Assembly: GCA_019614645.1 (NCBI GenBank)
Contig: JABWDB010000011.1
Location: 372,001-436,000, forward strand
DNA from: Stratiolaelaps scimitus
Taxonomy: Eukaryota > Arthropoda > Arachnida > Mesostigmata > Laelapidae
DNA: 64,000 nucleotides
Direction: 5' to 3'
How positions within the stretch are numbered: the first letter of the stretch is position 1; each line of letters opens with the position of its first letter. This document shows positions 63,401 to 64,000 of the stretch, in pieces. The translations under genes were made by a program, and so were the position numbers. Under the pieces are notes generated by a model. It was not told the DNA's origin, searched no databases, and saw only the letters and a list, made by a program, of their open reading frames with translations.

Positions 63401-64000
63401 CGTTTGCAATTGCCGGTCCTCGGTACCTGCGCGCCTTCGAACAGGTTCCACAGCGGCTGAAATAGGACGCGTAGAAGAAGGAAGGGTTGAAAGACAACGA
63501 ACGATGTAAAAAACGAAGCTGAGGCGATGGCAGCTCGGCATCGATTAGGTCAGGTTAGTGGGCACCACCCCGCGGTGGGGGGTGGAATGCAGTTTCTGTG
63601 GAAAATGCAGAAACCAGATTGTCTTTGGCGTATGGAGTGAATTTCGATAGTTTTCCATAGATAGAAACTACGCGTGATTTTTTCAAATCTCACTATTGGC
63701 AGATGAAAAAGGCTTGCATTTTAGTTTTTCTTTTTGCACCAAAACCCTGAGGGCCTCACCTGCTCACAAGATATTTATTCAATGCATCGTACGACATGAA
63801 ACGCATGCACCAACTACACGTTTTCATGATTATAATCAATTGAAATTAAATGTTCCTGTGAACGATGTAACAACAGCCGATACGAAACGGGTGAAAAAAA
63901 TAACGAAGTTGTTACAAATAAGACCCAATGAAGGTAGCTGCTCTATGCAAAAGTCTATCCAAATAATATATTACGAGAACTAAAACAGACGAAAAAGGTT
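57429..64000. other. No supported gene
   Basis: Frames of up to 199 codons at 59141, 61157 and 62862 overlap others on the opposite strand, run through CAA, CTG or CT repeats, and show no domain. A palindromic CTCTCTCTCGAGAGAGAG lies near 62760. The last kilobase is AT-rich. Nothing else could be named. Confidence 0.5.

Overview
This window looks like nuclear DNA from a metazoan, probably an invertebrate. It is gene-poor, and nothing in it is prokaryotic: there are no operons, no long uninterrupted host ORFs and no CRISPR. Microsatellites are abundant, chiefly (TA)n, with (GA)n, (CA)n and trinucleotides. Pol III-type tRNA-derived SINEs and non-LTR retrotransposon pieces are present, and short GT...AG introns are suggested. 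A short interstitial TTAGG-type run at 5648 would fit an arthropod, but that is weak evidence and I do not assign a species.

The clearest content is mobile DNA. (1) A 5'-truncated non-LTR retrotransposon lies at about 55975-57428 with an open reverse transcriptase frame (LDI, GTPQGS and YADD motifs) and an ATGTT-repeat 3' tail. A second copy of its last ~268 bp, about 99% identical, lies at 31495-31762. (2) A tRNA-derived SINE family has six copies (6291, 27262, 32720, 34582, 42531, 50012). Its 3' ~45 bp matches the 3' end of the LINE in (1), so this looks like a SINE/LINE pair that shares a tail. (3) A second retroelement is represented by its C-terminal RPD...WDxTVVD (restriction-like endonuclease type) domain at about 22523-23072. 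A 254-bp, nearly identical 3' fragment lies on the minus strand at 44721-44974, with the same 3' end. (4) A ~1.3 kb inverted repeat at 31964-33259 has arms of about 370-400 bp. The arms carry a matching coding-like frame whose differences are mostly synonymous in the stretch I compared, and the right arm has a nested hairpin. (5) Smaller dispersed repeats are tied to (TA)n tracts (13251-13361 with 18271; 38491 with 47702), and there are several near-perfect short palindromes (23962, 44653).

Host genes are hard to see. The best candidate is a minus-strand pair of exons, 35131-35640 and 34811-35074. They are joined in phase by a 56-bp GT...AG interval and end in a stop. Weaker plus-strand exon candidates are at 30810, 35685, 51448, 53104 and 16971. 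No family could be assigned to any of these.

By region: 1-22 kb is mostly noncoding with two tRNA-related repeats and TA tracts; 22-24 kb holds the RPD element and a palindrome; 27-35 kb is a nest of SINEs, the LINE fragment and the inverted repeat, ending at the candidate host gene; 36-51 kb is noncoding with dispersed repeats; 51-54 kb has weak exon candidates; 56-57.4 kb holds the LINE; the remainder shows nothing I can call. All homology statements come from reading and aligning by eye, without database searches.
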